Assembly: GCF_027912495.1 (NCBI RefSeq)
Contig: NZ_CP115463.1
Span: forward strand, 1,635,501 to 1,699,500
Reading direction: 5' to 3'
From: Caulobacter sp. NIBR1757
GTDB taxonomy: Bacteria; Pseudomonadota; Alphaproteobacteria; Caulobacterales; Caulobacteraceae
DNA: 64,000 nucleotides
The first letter of the stretch is position 1. Every line of letters begins with the position of its first letter. The notes under the pieces were generated by a model. It worked only from the letters and a program-made list of their open reading frames with translations. It had not been told where the DNA came from and ran no database searches. The position numbers and the translations under genes are program-made. Of the stretch, positions 57,153 through 64,000 are shown one piece after another.

Positions 57153-59072
57153 CTATCCCCCCATCGCCGCCAGAAACCCCATCCGGGTCGGGGCGATGCG
57201 GCCGTCGCCCCAGTCCTGGATGCAGGCCTTGGCGCTGAGGGTCTGCAGGGCGGCTTCCAGGCGATCCATCGGGAAGAGGCGGATTTCGGCGTCGGCCAGC
57301 AGGTGGCCCTTCGACACCGACTCGCCCGGCCAGATGTTCAGGCGGCGCAGGCCGTGCAGCAGGGCCAGTTCGGCGTCTTCGAGAATCGGGCGGTCGCCAG
57401 CATCAACCGGCGGCGATTCGGCCGGGCGGGCGACCGGCGCGGCCGGGGCGTCCAGGCGTTCGAGCATGCGGCGGGCGATCTCGCGTTCGCCCATGATCAC
57501 CTCGGTGGCGCCCAGGCCCATCAGATGCTCGACCTCGGCGTCGGAGTGGGCGCGGACGACGATGTCGAGGCTCGGGTTGACCTGACGAGCGCGCTCGACG
57601 ATGCGGCCGGCCTCGAAGGCGCGCGGGATGGCGACGAACAGGCGGGCGGCGCGGTCCAGGGCGGCGGCGTCCAGCACGCGCACGTCGGTGGCGTTGCCGG
57701 TGACGGTGTCGATGCCCTGGCTCTGGGCGTTAATGCCCAGGTCGTCGGAGTCTTCCAGCACCAGGATGGACTGGCCGGCGGCGCTGAGGCCGGCGGCTAC
57801 GGCCGAGCCGACCCGGCCGTAGCCGACGACGACGTTGTGGCCGGTCATGGCCGTGGGGGTGAGGGCGGTGACCCCCGGCTCCCGGTCGTTGGCGCTGGCC
57901 TTGTCGACGCGCCGCGCGGCGAGGGCGAAGATCAGCGGGTTGAGCATGATCGAGAACAGCGCTCCGCCGAGGATCAGGTCCTGGGCGTCCTTGGGCATCA
58001 GCTTCAGGCCGACGCCGAGGGTGGCGAGGATGAAGCTGAATTCGCCGATCTGGGCGAGACTGGCCGAGACGGTGAGGGCGGTCGACTGGCCGTGGCCGAA
58101 CAGGCGGATGATGCCCCAGGCGGCCAGCGACTTTCCGACCATGATGATGGCCACGGTGGCGGCCAGGGCCCAGGGCTGCTGGACCACGACCATCGGGTTG
58201 AACAGCATGCCGACCGAGACGAAGAACAGCACGGCGAAGGCGTCGCGCAGGGGCAGGGTCTCCTCGGCGGCGCGGTGGCTGAGCTCGCTCTCGGCGAGGA
58301 TCATGCCGGCGAAGAAGGCCCCGAGCGCGAAGGAGACGCCGAACAGGGTGGCGGCCCCGAAGGCGACACCGAGCGCGATGGCGAGGACGGCCAGGCGGAA
58401 CAGCTCGCGGCTGCCGGTGTGGGCGGCCCAGTGCAGCAGCCAGGGCACGACCTTGCGCCCGACGATCAGCATGAAGGCGACGAAGGCGGCGACCTTGGCC
58501 AGGGTGATGCCCAGGGCCAGCAGCCAGTTCTGATCCCCCTCGCCGGTGATGGTCCCGGCCAGGGCCGGCAACAGCACCAGGGCCAGGACCATGGCCAGGT
58601 CCTCGACGATCAGCCAGCCGACGGCGATCTTGCCGCGGTCGGTCTGCAGGATGCGGCGCTCCTGCAGGGCGCGCAGCAGCACGACGGTGGAGGCGACCGA
58701 GAGGGCGAGGCCGAAGACCAGGCCGGCGACCATGCCCCAGCCGAGCAGCCAGGCCAGGCCCATGCCCAGCAGGGTGGCGGCGGCCATCTGGCCGATGGCG
58801 CCGGGAATGGCGATGGCGCGGACCTTCATCAGGTCCTTGATCGAGAAGTGCAGCCCCACCCCGAACATCAGCAGGATGACCCCGATCTCGGCCAGCTGGC
58901 TGGCCAGATCCTGGTCGGCCACGAAGCCGGGCGTGAACGGCCCGACCAGCACCCCCGCAAGCAGATACCCCACCAGGGGCGACAGGCGCAGGCGCTGGGC
59001 GATGGCGCCGAGAATGAAGGCGACGACGATGCCTGCGCAGATGGTGGCGATGAGGGGCGTGTGGTGGGGCAT
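57153..59072 (-). CDS. ybaL: monovalent cation:proton antiporter YbaL-type (CPA2) with TrkA-N domain
   Basis: A 639-aa inner-membrane protein. The start at 59072 gives MPHHTPLIATICAGIVVAFI; longer frames add a non-membrane leader without a binding site. About twelve membrane helices fill residues 1-390, with SPLVGYLLAGVLVGPFTPGF and VILLMFGVGLHFSIKDLMKV, very like E. coli YbaL. A nucleotide-binding TrkA-N domain follows (about 410-535) with VVGYGRVGSAVAAGL. The last 100 residues are variable. YbaL-like carriers exchange potassium or sodium for protons under control of bound NAD(H) or glutathione-type ligands. It stands alone on the minus strand, with a TTGCAA-centred palindrome just upstream of its start. 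Confidence 0.93.
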   Translation of the reverse strand: MPHHTPLIATICAGIVVAFILGAIAQRLRLSPLVGYLLAGVLVGPFTPGFVADQDLASQLAEIGVILLMFGVGLHFSIKDLMKVRAIAIPGAIGQMAAATLLGMGLAWLLGWGMVAGLVFGLALSVASTVVLLRALQERRILQTDRGKIAVGWLIVEDLAMVLALVLLPALAGTITGEGDQNWLLALGITLAKVAAFVAFMLIVGRKVVPWLLHWAAHTGSRELFRLAVLAIALGVAFGAATLFGVSFALGAFFAGMILAESELSHRAAEETLPLRDAFAVLFFVSVGMLFNPMVVVQQPWALAATVAIIMVGKSLAAWGIIRLFGHGQSTALTVSASLAQIGEFSFILATLGVGLKLMPKDAQDLILGGALFSIMLNPLIFALAARRVDKASANDREPGVTALTPTAMTGHNVVVGYGRVGSAVAAGLSAAGQSILVLEDSDDLGINAQSQGIDTVTGNATDVRVLDAAALDRAARLFVAIPRAFEAGRIVERARQVNPSLDIVVRAHSDAEVEHLMGLGATEVIMGEREIARRMLERLDAPAAPVARPAESPPVDAGDRPILEDAELALLHGLRRLNIWPGESVSKGHLLADAEIRLFPMDRLEAALQTLSAKACIQDWGDGRIAPTRMGFLAAMGG

Positions 59073-59083
59073 GGGTCTCCTGA

Positions 59084-59106
59084 CGTTGACCGTTGCAACT
59101 GTAACG
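59084..59106. promoter_or_regulatory. possible operator before the antiporter gene
   Basis: A 23-bp imperfect palindrome, CGTTGAC-CGTTGCAAC-TGTAACG, with core GTTGCAAC, starts 12 bp before the antiporter start. Regulator unknown. Confidence 0.25.
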
Positions 59107-59279
59107 ATCGGGAGAGGCGTTCGTGATGACATGTGACCGGCGCGAGATAACAATCGCGCCAGATTGTCGCAGGCAGGGCCGGACGACGCCGGTCAGACGC
59201 GAGCCTTGCGCGACGTCATGCTTGCCCCCGGGCGCGGGCCGCGCCATGGTCAGTCAAACATTTGTTCGGGAGAGACGTG

Positions 59280-59570
59280 ATGATCGGTGTTGTGGCCAAG
59301 CTGTTCGTGCAGGAAGCCAAGGCGGCGGAGTTCGAAAAGGTGTTCCTCGACCTGGCGGCCAAGGTGAAGGCCAATGAGCCGGGCTGCATCGCCTACCAGC
59401 TGACCAAGAGCCGTACGGAACCGGGCGTCTACAAGGTGCTGGAGCTGTACGCCAACGAGGACGCCCTGAAGCACCACGGCGGCACCGACTACTTCAAGGC
59501 CGCCGGCGCGGCGATGGGCCCGACGATGGCCGGCCGTCCGGAGATCGAATACCTCGACGGCGTCGAGTAG
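59280..59570 (+). CDS. antibiotic biosynthesis monooxygenase (ABM) domain protein, YgiN-like
   Basis: A 96-aa single-domain protein starting MIGVVAKLFVQEAKAAEFEK after GGGAGA. The ferredoxin-like ABM fold shows AKVKANEPGCIAYQLTKS, VYKVLELYANEDALKHHGGT and the ending FKAAGAAMGP. Such proteins dimerise and act as quinol or small aromatic monooxygenases without a cofactor, or as detoxifying enzymes. The stop is 6 bp before the acyl-CoA dehydrogenase gene, so the two form an operon, perhaps for breakdown of an aromatic or terpenoid acyl chain; that pathway is inference. Confidence 0.9.
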   Translation: MIGVVAKLFVQEAKAAEFEKVFLDLAAKVKANEPGCIAYQLTKSRTEPGVYKVLELYANEDALKHHGGTDYFKAAGAAMGPTMAGRPEIEYLDGVE

Positions 59571-59576
59571 CCCGCC

Positions 59577-60785
59577 ATGGATCTCGCCTTCTCCGACGCC
59601 GACCGGGCCTTCCAGAAGGAGGTCCGGGAGTGGATCGCCGCCAACTACGACGAGGCCCTGCGCAAGCAGCTGGGCCAGTCGAAGAACGGCTATCTCGACA
59701 AGGCCGGTCAGGTCGCCTGGCAGAAGAAGCTGGCGGCAAAAGGCTGGGCGGCGCCGGACTGGCCCGTCGAGCTGGGCGGGGCGGGGTTCAGCGCCTCGCA
59801 ACGCTACATCTTCAACATGGAGATGAGCCTGGCCGGCGTGCCGCAGTCCTCGCCCATGGGGCTGAAGATGGTGGCGCCGGTGATCATGGCCTTCGGCACC
59901 GACGAGCAGAAGGCGCAGCACCTGCCGCCGATCCTGAACTCCGACATCTGGTGGTGCCAGGGCTATTCGGAGCCGGGATCGGGGTCCGACCTTGCGTCCC
60001 TGCAGATGAAGGCCGACCGCGACGGCGACGACTATGTGCTGAACGGGTCGAAGATCTGGACGACCCATGCGCAGTGGGCCGACTGGATGTTCTGCCTGGT
60101 GCGGACCAGCCAGGAGGCCAAGACGCAGAACGGGATCAGCTTCCTGCTGCTGCGGATGGATACACCGGGAATCGAGATCAAGTCGCTGCCGACACTGGAC
60201 CAGCCGGTCGATGGGCAGCAGGAGATCAACCAGGTCTTCTTCACCGACGTGCGCGTGCCGGTCTCGCAGCGGATCGGCGAGGAGGGCAAGGGCTGGACCT
60301 ATGCCAAGTACCTGCTCGAGTTCGAGCGCGGCAACGCCTATGCGCCGGGATTGATGAACGCGCTGAAGAAGGTGCGGAAGATCGCCTCGGCCGAACTGGG
60401 CGACGACGGCGAGCCGCTCATCCTCGACCATGACTTCCGCCGCAAGATCGCCGAGCTGGAGATCAAGGTGGAGGCGCTGAACGCCACCGAGCTGCGCATC
60501 TTCTCGGCCATGGAGGGCGGCGAGCCGGTCGGGCCGGCATCGTCGATGCTGAAGTGCGCCGGCAGCGAGGCGCAGCAGGCGATCACCGAGCTGGTGCTGG
60601 AGGCGGTCGGCCACTATGGCGCGCCCTATGCCCCGGCCTTCGCGGGCGGCAACGACTACTTCCCCGGGCCGGACTATGCGGCGCCGGCGGCGGGGGCGTA
60701 CTTCAACTACCGCAAGGCCTCGATCTACGCCGGCTCGAACGAGATCCAGCGGAACATCATGGCGAAGCTGGTGCTGGGGCTTTAG
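59577..60785 (+). CDS. acyl-CoA dehydrogenase
   Basis: A 402-aa flavoprotein of the same subfamily as the one at 1208. It contains GYSEPGSGSDLASLQMKADR (about 132-151), YVLNGSKIWTTHAQWADWMF and the C-terminal IYAGSNEIQRNIMAKLVLGL. A Glu in LLEFERGNAYAPG (about 250) is at the helix position used as catalytic base in this subfamily; the classical YEGT position is YAGS. Complete length, ATG start. It directly follows the ABM monooxygenase gene and is followed by a GGGGACA hairpin that can act as its terminator. Confidence 0.93.
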   Translation: MDLAFSDADRAFQKEVREWIAANYDEALRKQLGQSKNGYLDKAGQVAWQKKLAAKGWAAPDWPVELGGAGFSASQRYIFNMEMSLAGVPQSSPMGLKMVAPVIMAFGTDEQKAQHLPPILNSDIWWCQGYSEPGSGSDLASLQMKADRDGDDYVLNGSKIWTTHAQWADWMFCLVRTSQEAKTQNGISFLLLRMDTPGIEIKSLPTLDQPVDGQQEINQVFFTDVRVPVSQRIGEEGKGWTYAKYLLEFERGNAYAPGLMNALKKVRKIASAELGDDGEPLILDHDFRRKIAELEIKVEALNATELRIFSAMEGGEPVGPASSMLKCAGSEAQQAITELVLEAVGHYGAPYAPAFAGGNDYFPGPDYAAPAAGAYFNYRKASIYAGSNEIQRNIMAKLVLGL

Positions 60786-60809
60786 GCGACACCACCAGAA
60801 GGATGAAGA

Positions 60810-60838
60810 GGGGACACGTTGGATTCCAACGTGTCCCC
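60810..60838. repeat. GGGGACA palindromic repeat, copy 4, acting as terminator
   Basis: GGGGACACGTTGG (60810-60822) pairs perfectly with CCAACGTGTCCCC (60826-60838), followed by GTTTTAATTT. The shortest and most perfect copy of the family; stem plus T-rich tail make a likely terminator of the acyl-CoA dehydrogenase transcript. Confidence 0.8.
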
Positions 60839-60859
60839 GTTTTAATTTGTGCGCCGCCC

Positions 60860-60884
60860 CAAAAGTGATATCATTTTCATATCA
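60860..60884 (+). promoter_or_regulatory. TGATATCA operator before the SPFH operon
   Basis: CAAAAGTGATATCA (60860-60873) is followed by TTTT and a second half box CATATCA (60878-60884), 18 bp before the SPFH start. Fourteen consecutive bases match the operator of the 33-aa gene at 43438-43459, in the same orientation to the gene. Confidence 0.6.
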
Positions 60885-60902
60885 ATTTCGGAGGGCTGAG
60901 AG

Positions 60903-61787
60903 ATGACTGAGCACAAGGCGATCAACAAGACGACAGAACGGCCCGGCGGCGGCGTCAACGGGCTGCTGATCCTGCTGGTGTCGCTGATCCTGCTGTTGGC
61001 GGGCGGGTCGCAGGTTATCAACATTGAGGACCAACCGATCCAGGGACTGCTGGGCATCGGCGCCATCGTCGTCGCCTCCATCGCCATGGCCGGCTTCTAC
61101 ATGCTGCAGCCGAACGAGGCCTCGGCCATCACCCTGTTCGGCAACTACAAGGGTACGGACCGCACCACCGGCCTGCGCTGGGTGCTGCCCTGGTATAGCC
61201 GCAAGAAGATCAGCATGCGGGTGCGCAACGTCACCAGCGAGATGCTGAAGGTCAACGACAAGGGCGGCAACCCGATCGAGATCGCCGCCAATGTGGTCTG
61301 GCGCGTGGCCGATTCGGCCCAGGCCCTGTTCGACGTCGACGACTACCAGGCCTTCATCAACATCCAGATCGAGACCGCCCTGCGCGAGGTGGCCCGTCAC
61401 TATGCCTACGACCATGCCGAGGACGGCGAGCCGACCCTGCGGGCCGACGCCGAGATCGTCGGCGAGCGGCTGAAGGGCGACCTGCAGGAGCGGGTGGCGG
61501 TGGCCGGGATCGTCGTCGACGAGACCCACCTGATGCACCTGGCCTATGCGCCGGAGATCGCCGGGGCGATGCTGAAGCGCCAGCAGGCCCATGCGGTGCT
61601 GGCGGCGCGGGCGATGATCGTCACCGGCGCGGTGACCATGGTCGAGAGCGCCCTGCAGCAGCTGTCGGAACGCGGCGTGGTGGAGCTGGACGAGGAGCGC
61701 AAGGCGGTGATGGTCTCCAACCTGCTGGTCGTGCTCTGCGCCGACCGCGAGGCCCAGCCCGTGCTCAACACCGGCTCACTGTACTAG
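60903..61787 (+). CDS. SPFH (stomatin/prohibitin/flotillin/HflK) domain membrane protein
   Basis: A 294-aa inner-membrane protein. Two hydrophobic helices lie at about 18-39 and 49-67, then the SPFH domain (about 68-240) with [29 protein letters not shown] and [20 protein letters not shown]. The part from about 195 ([20 protein letters not shown]) to 260 is helical and likely oligomerises into a ring or microdomain. SPFH proteins organise membrane microdomains or proteases. The ATG is preceded by GGAGGG. Four bases separate its stop from the ATG of the ribbon-helix-helix gene, so they form an operon, with a shared palindromic operator upstream. Confidence 0.92.
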   Translation: MTEHKAINKTTERPGGGVNGLLILLVSLILLLAGGSQVINIEDQPIQGLLGIGAIVVASIAMAGFYMLQPNEASAITLFGNYKGTDRTTGLRWVLPWYSRKKISMRVRNVTSEMLKVNDKGGNPIEIAANVVWRVADSAQALFDVDDYQAFINIQIETALREVARHYAYDHAEDGEPTLRADAEIVGERLKGDLQERVAVAGIVVDETHLMHLAYAPEIAGAMLKRQQAHAVLAARAMIVTGAVTMVESALQQLSERGVVELDEERKAVMVSNLLVVLCADREAQPVLNTGSLY

Positions 61788-61791
61788 GCTC

Positions 61792-61971
61792 ATGGCCAGC
61801 CCCGGCAAGCGCGCCTTCCTCTTGCGGATGAAGCCCGAGGTGCTCGACGCGGTCGAGCGCCTCGCGGCCGATGAGCTGCGCAGTGTCAACGCGCAGCTCG
61901 AGGTGCTGGTGCGGGAGGGGTTGGCGAAGCGGGGGCGGCTCAAAAAGGAGCCACCGAAGGACAAGGACTAG
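61792..61971 (+). CDS. Arc-type ribbon-helix-helix DNA-binding protein
   Basis: A 59-aa protein. The pattern RAFLLRMKPEVLDAVERLAA (strand then helix A, about 7-26) and SVNAQLEVLVREGLAKRG (helix B, about 31-48) is that of Arc/MetJ-like ribbon-helix-helix repressors; the C-terminus is Lys-rich. Such proteins bind palindromes as dimers of dimers. It follows the SPFH gene by 4 bp with the same direction. It is the best candidate to bind the TGATATCA boxes upstream of its own operon and before the 33-aa membrane gene at 43300. No toxin partner is present, so a toxin-antitoxin role is unlikely. Its stop overlaps that of the next gene on the opposite strand. Confidence 0.85.
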   Translation: MASPGKRAFLLRMKPEVLDAVERLAADELRSVNAQLEVLVREGLAKRGRLKKEPPKDKD

Positions 61972-62429
61972 AGCCGCGCCACCCGGGTCTGAAACAGGCG
62001 GCAGGTCATGGCCTCGCGCTCGTAGTTCAGCGGTTGGTACATGTAGGCGTAGGTCCAGTAGGCGTCTTCGGCCTCGCCGAAGTTCTCCCAGGCCTGGTCG
62101 AGCGTGACGTGGCGGTCCGCGACCAGGCGGGCCATGGCCAGGTCGATGTAGGTCTGGTTGAGCTTCTGCTGCTCGAGGAGGGCGGCCTGCGGCGCCCCGG
62201 CCTTCTCCAGGCGCAGCTTCTGGACGCCATGCATCACCGAGCACCAGGTCAGGGCCTGCCACCAGGCGGCGCCATTCCACTCGGCGATGGCGGCGGGCAG
62301 CTTGTCGATCTTCCTGTCGGCGGCGGTGATGGGGGCGCGGACATAGCCGGTCTGGGCGAACTCGCCGGCGTTGGGGTTGGCCGGCTCATACAGCGCGGCG
62401 GCGAGGGTCAGGGCAAGCAAGGCGGACAT
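61968..62429 (-). CDS. secreted hypothetical protein
   Basis: A 153-aa protein with a short signal-peptide-like start (MSALLALTLAAALYEPANPN). The rest is helical with conserved-looking aromatics: EWNGAAWWQALTWCSVMHGV (about 50-69) and DAYWTYAYMYQPLNYERE (about 122-139); two Cys could form a disulfide. I do not recognise the family. It is convergent with the ribbon-helix-helix gene, stop codons overlapping by 4 bp, and its start region lies 75 bp from the tRNA gene on the same strand. Confidence 0.7.
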   Translation of the reverse strand: MSALLALTLAAALYEPANPNAGEFAQTGYVRAPITAADRKIDKLPAAIAEWNGAAWWQALTWCSVMHGVQKLRLEKAGAPQAALLEQQKLNQTYIDLAMARLVADRHVTLDQAWENFGEAEDAYWTYAYMYQPLNYEREAMTCRLFQTRVARL

Positions 62430-62503
62430 GGGCGATCTCCCGATGGAGCGCGCACGCTAGCCGGACCCCGGAGGGTGCGAATGCCTAAAATCTGGGGGAA
62501 GAG

Positions 62504-62580
<77 letters not shown>

Positions 62581-62673
62581 ATCGCTTCGCAGCAGCGCGA
62601 GGAGGGCGGAATAGGGGGATGCTCCAGCGGTGTCAAGCGAAGGCCGAAAGCTTTTTGGGGGGCGTTCCGAAAT

Positions 62674-64000
62674 TCAGTGCGCGGGCGGCTTGTAGGGGAC
62701 GATCGGGGTTCCCGGCGCCGGCGCGGACGGGGCGCTGTAGTGGAACGGCGCGGCCGGACCGGTCGGCCACTGCATCACCCCCCACAGGCCGGTGACCCCG
62801 AGCGCCACCACCATGAAGGCCATGCTGTAGGGCAGGACCGAACTCATCAGCCCGCCGACGCCCAGGGTCGGAACCCAGCGCTGGGCGAAGGCCAGCACCA
62901 GCGGGAAGTAGGGCATCAGGGGGCTGGCCATGTTCACCGTCGAATCGCCCATGCGGTAGGCGGCCGTGGTCATCTCCGGCGAGACGCCCAGCAGCATGAA
63001 CATCGGCACCAGCACCGGCGCCAGCGCCGCCCACTTGGCCGAGGCCGAGCCGATGAAGAGGTCGAGGAAGGCGGTCAGGACGACGACGCCGAGCAGCATG
63101 AAGACCAGCGGCACGCCGGTCGCCTTCAGCGCTTCGGCCCCGTTGATGGCGACGATGGCCCCGAGGTTCGACCAGGTGAACATGGCGATGAAGTGGGCGG
63201 CGGCGAAGGCCAGCACGATGTAGGGGGCCATGGCGATCATCGACTCGCCGGCCAGCCGCACGACGTCGCGGTGGCTCCTTATCAGTCCCACGCTGGCCCC
63301 GAAGGCGATGCCGGCCAGCAGGAACAGGACGAAGAAGCCGGCGACCAGCGAGCGGAAGAAGGGCGTCCACTGGCCCATGCCGGCCACGGTGCGGTCGAGC
63401 AGGGGACCGGTCGGCAGGACGGTCATCAGCGTCCAAAGGCCGACGACGCCGACGACGGCCAGGCCGGCGAGGATCAGGCCTTTGCGCTCTTCCGGGGCGA
63501 GGGGCATGTCGGAGGGGCGGTGATCCTGCGGCGGGATCCACGGGCCCAGGCGCGGCTCGACGATGGCCTCGGTGACCCACCAGCCGATCGGCACGATGAA
63601 GGCGGCGGCGGCGGCGGTGAACCACCAGTTGCCGACCAGGTTCACCTTCCAGCCGGCGTCGAGGATGTGCACCGCCGGTTCGGTGAAGCCGAGAATCAGG
63701 GCGTCGAACTGGCTGGGAGTCGGATTGCCGGCAAAGGCCCCGACGCAGGCCGAGAAGGCCGCCGCCATGCCGGCCAGCGGGTGCCGCCCGGCGGCGGCGA
63801 AGGCGACGCCGGCCAGGGGAATGAGGACGACGAAGCCGCTGTCGGCGGCCTGGTTGCTCAAGAGGCCCAGCAGGATGATGACCGGGGCCAGCAGGCGCTT
63901 TGGCGTATGGCGCACCAGGCCCCGGATGGCGGCGCTGAGCAGGCCGACCCTTTCGGCGACGCCGGCCCCCAGCATGACCAGCAGCACCATGCCCAGCGGC
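62674..64000 (-). CDS. AbgT-family transporter (p-aminobenzoyl-glutamate type), 5' end outside the window
   Basis: At least 442 codons of a membrane transporter are visible; the 5' part lies beyond the window end. Family marks are VMLGAGVAERVGLLSAAIRG near the visible start, LLGLLSNQAADSGFVVLIPL, FAGNPTPSQFDALILGFTEP and, near the end, YRMGDSTVNMASPLMPYFPL. AbgT was described as an importer of p-aminobenzoyl-glutamate; other family members export sulfonamides and antimetabolites with the proton gradient. The C-terminus is Pro-rich (SAPSAPAPGTPIVPYKPPAH). It is complete at the 3' end and lies 94 bp beyond the tRNA-Asp gene. Substrate unknown. Confidence 0.9.
   Translation of the reverse strand, partial: PLGMVLLVMLGAGVAERVGLLSAAIRGLVRHTPKRLLAPVIILLGLLSNQAADSGFVVLIPLAGVAFAAAGRHPLAGMAAAFSACVGAFAGNPTPSQFDALILGFTEPAVHILDAGWKVNLVGNWWFTAAAAAFIVPIGWWVTEAIVEPRLGPWIPPQDHRPSDMPLAPEERKGLILAGLAVVGVVGLWTLMTVLPTGPLLDRTVAGMGQWTPFFRSLVAGFFVLFLLAGIAFGASVGLIRSHRDVVRLAGESMIAMAPYIVLAFAAAHFIAMFTWSNLGAIVAINGAEALKATGVPLVFMLLGVVVLTAFLDLFIGSASAKWAALAPVLVPMFMLLGVSPEMTTAAYRMGDSTVNMASPLMPYFPLVLAFAQRWVPTLGVGGLMSSVLPYSMAFMVVALGVTGLWGVMQWPTGPAAPFHYSAPSAPAPGTPIVPYKPPAH

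Noticed and set aside
61792..62429. Toxin-antitoxin pair from the ribbon-helix-helix gene and its neighbour
   Set aside because: The neighbour is on the opposite strand, has a signal-peptide-like start and is not toxin-like; the ribbon-helix-helix gene is in operon with the SPFH gene instead.

Overview
The window is GC-rich, densely coded chromosomal DNA of an alphaproteobacterium, most likely a member of the Caulobacterales (Caulobacter, Phenylobacterium or Brevundimonas type). The evidence is the codon use, a subclass B3 metallo-beta-lactamase of the kind known from Caulobacter, a methionine synthase split into two genes, promoter-like motifs of the EcfG general-stress type, a CtrA-like site, and several families of palindromic intergenic repeats. 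No phage, insertion sequence, CRISPR array or rRNA was seen. One tRNA (tRNA-Asp, GTC) is present. The order assignment is inference from gene content; no 16S gene is present to confirm it.

Layout. 0-2.4 kb: two adjacent acyl-CoA dehydrogenases. 2.4-8 kb (minus strand): a membrane TPR protein, a two-CBS protein, a GH15 glucoamylase/trehalase-like enzyme and a secreted VWA-domain protein. 8.2-11.3 kb: a Sel1-repeat lipoprotein overlapping a secreted beta-helix protein. 11.5-17.5 kb: a secreted amidase, a TonB-dependent receptor, a Crp/Fnr regulator and a periplasmic coiled-coil protein. 17.7-19.3 kb: the translation factor EttA. 19.4-42.3 kb: the dominant feature, four large RTX (calcium-binding nonapeptide) genes in the same direction. 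The first two (3448 and 1093 aa) have no recognisable enzyme domain and are built from repeated cassettes joined by long proline runs. The last two (1014 and 1658 aa) are serralysin-like zinc metalloproteases, with a DJ-1/PfpI stress gene between them. No type I secretion genes are in the window.

42.4-50.5 kb: a D-2-hydroxyacid dehydrogenase, then a tightly overlapping six-gene methionine-cycle operon: an ArsR-methyltransferase fusion regulator, metF, a B3 metallo-beta-lactamase-like enzyme, the homocysteine half of metH, an unknown 127-aa protein and the folate/B12/activation part of metH. A perfect 16-bp palindrome lies just before the first gene. 50.5-64 kb: a hypothetical periplasmic protein, a fused hydantoinase/5-oxoprolinase carrying a palindromic repeat inside its reading frame, a DjlA-like co-chaperone, two small proteins, a YbaL-type antiporter, an ABM-domain monooxygenase with a third acyl-CoA dehydrogenase, an SPFH membrane protein coupled to a ribbon-helix-helix regulator, the tRNA, and an AbgT-family transporter cut by the window end.

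Most notable points: the modular proline-linked RTX giants with recent internal duplications; a promoter matching the EcfG consensus (GGAAC-N17-CGTT) before the metalloprotease gene; an operator shared by the SPFH operon and a 33-aa membrane protein 17 kb away; the metallo-beta-lactamase inside a methionine operon; and a palindromic repeat that has been turned into coding sequence.
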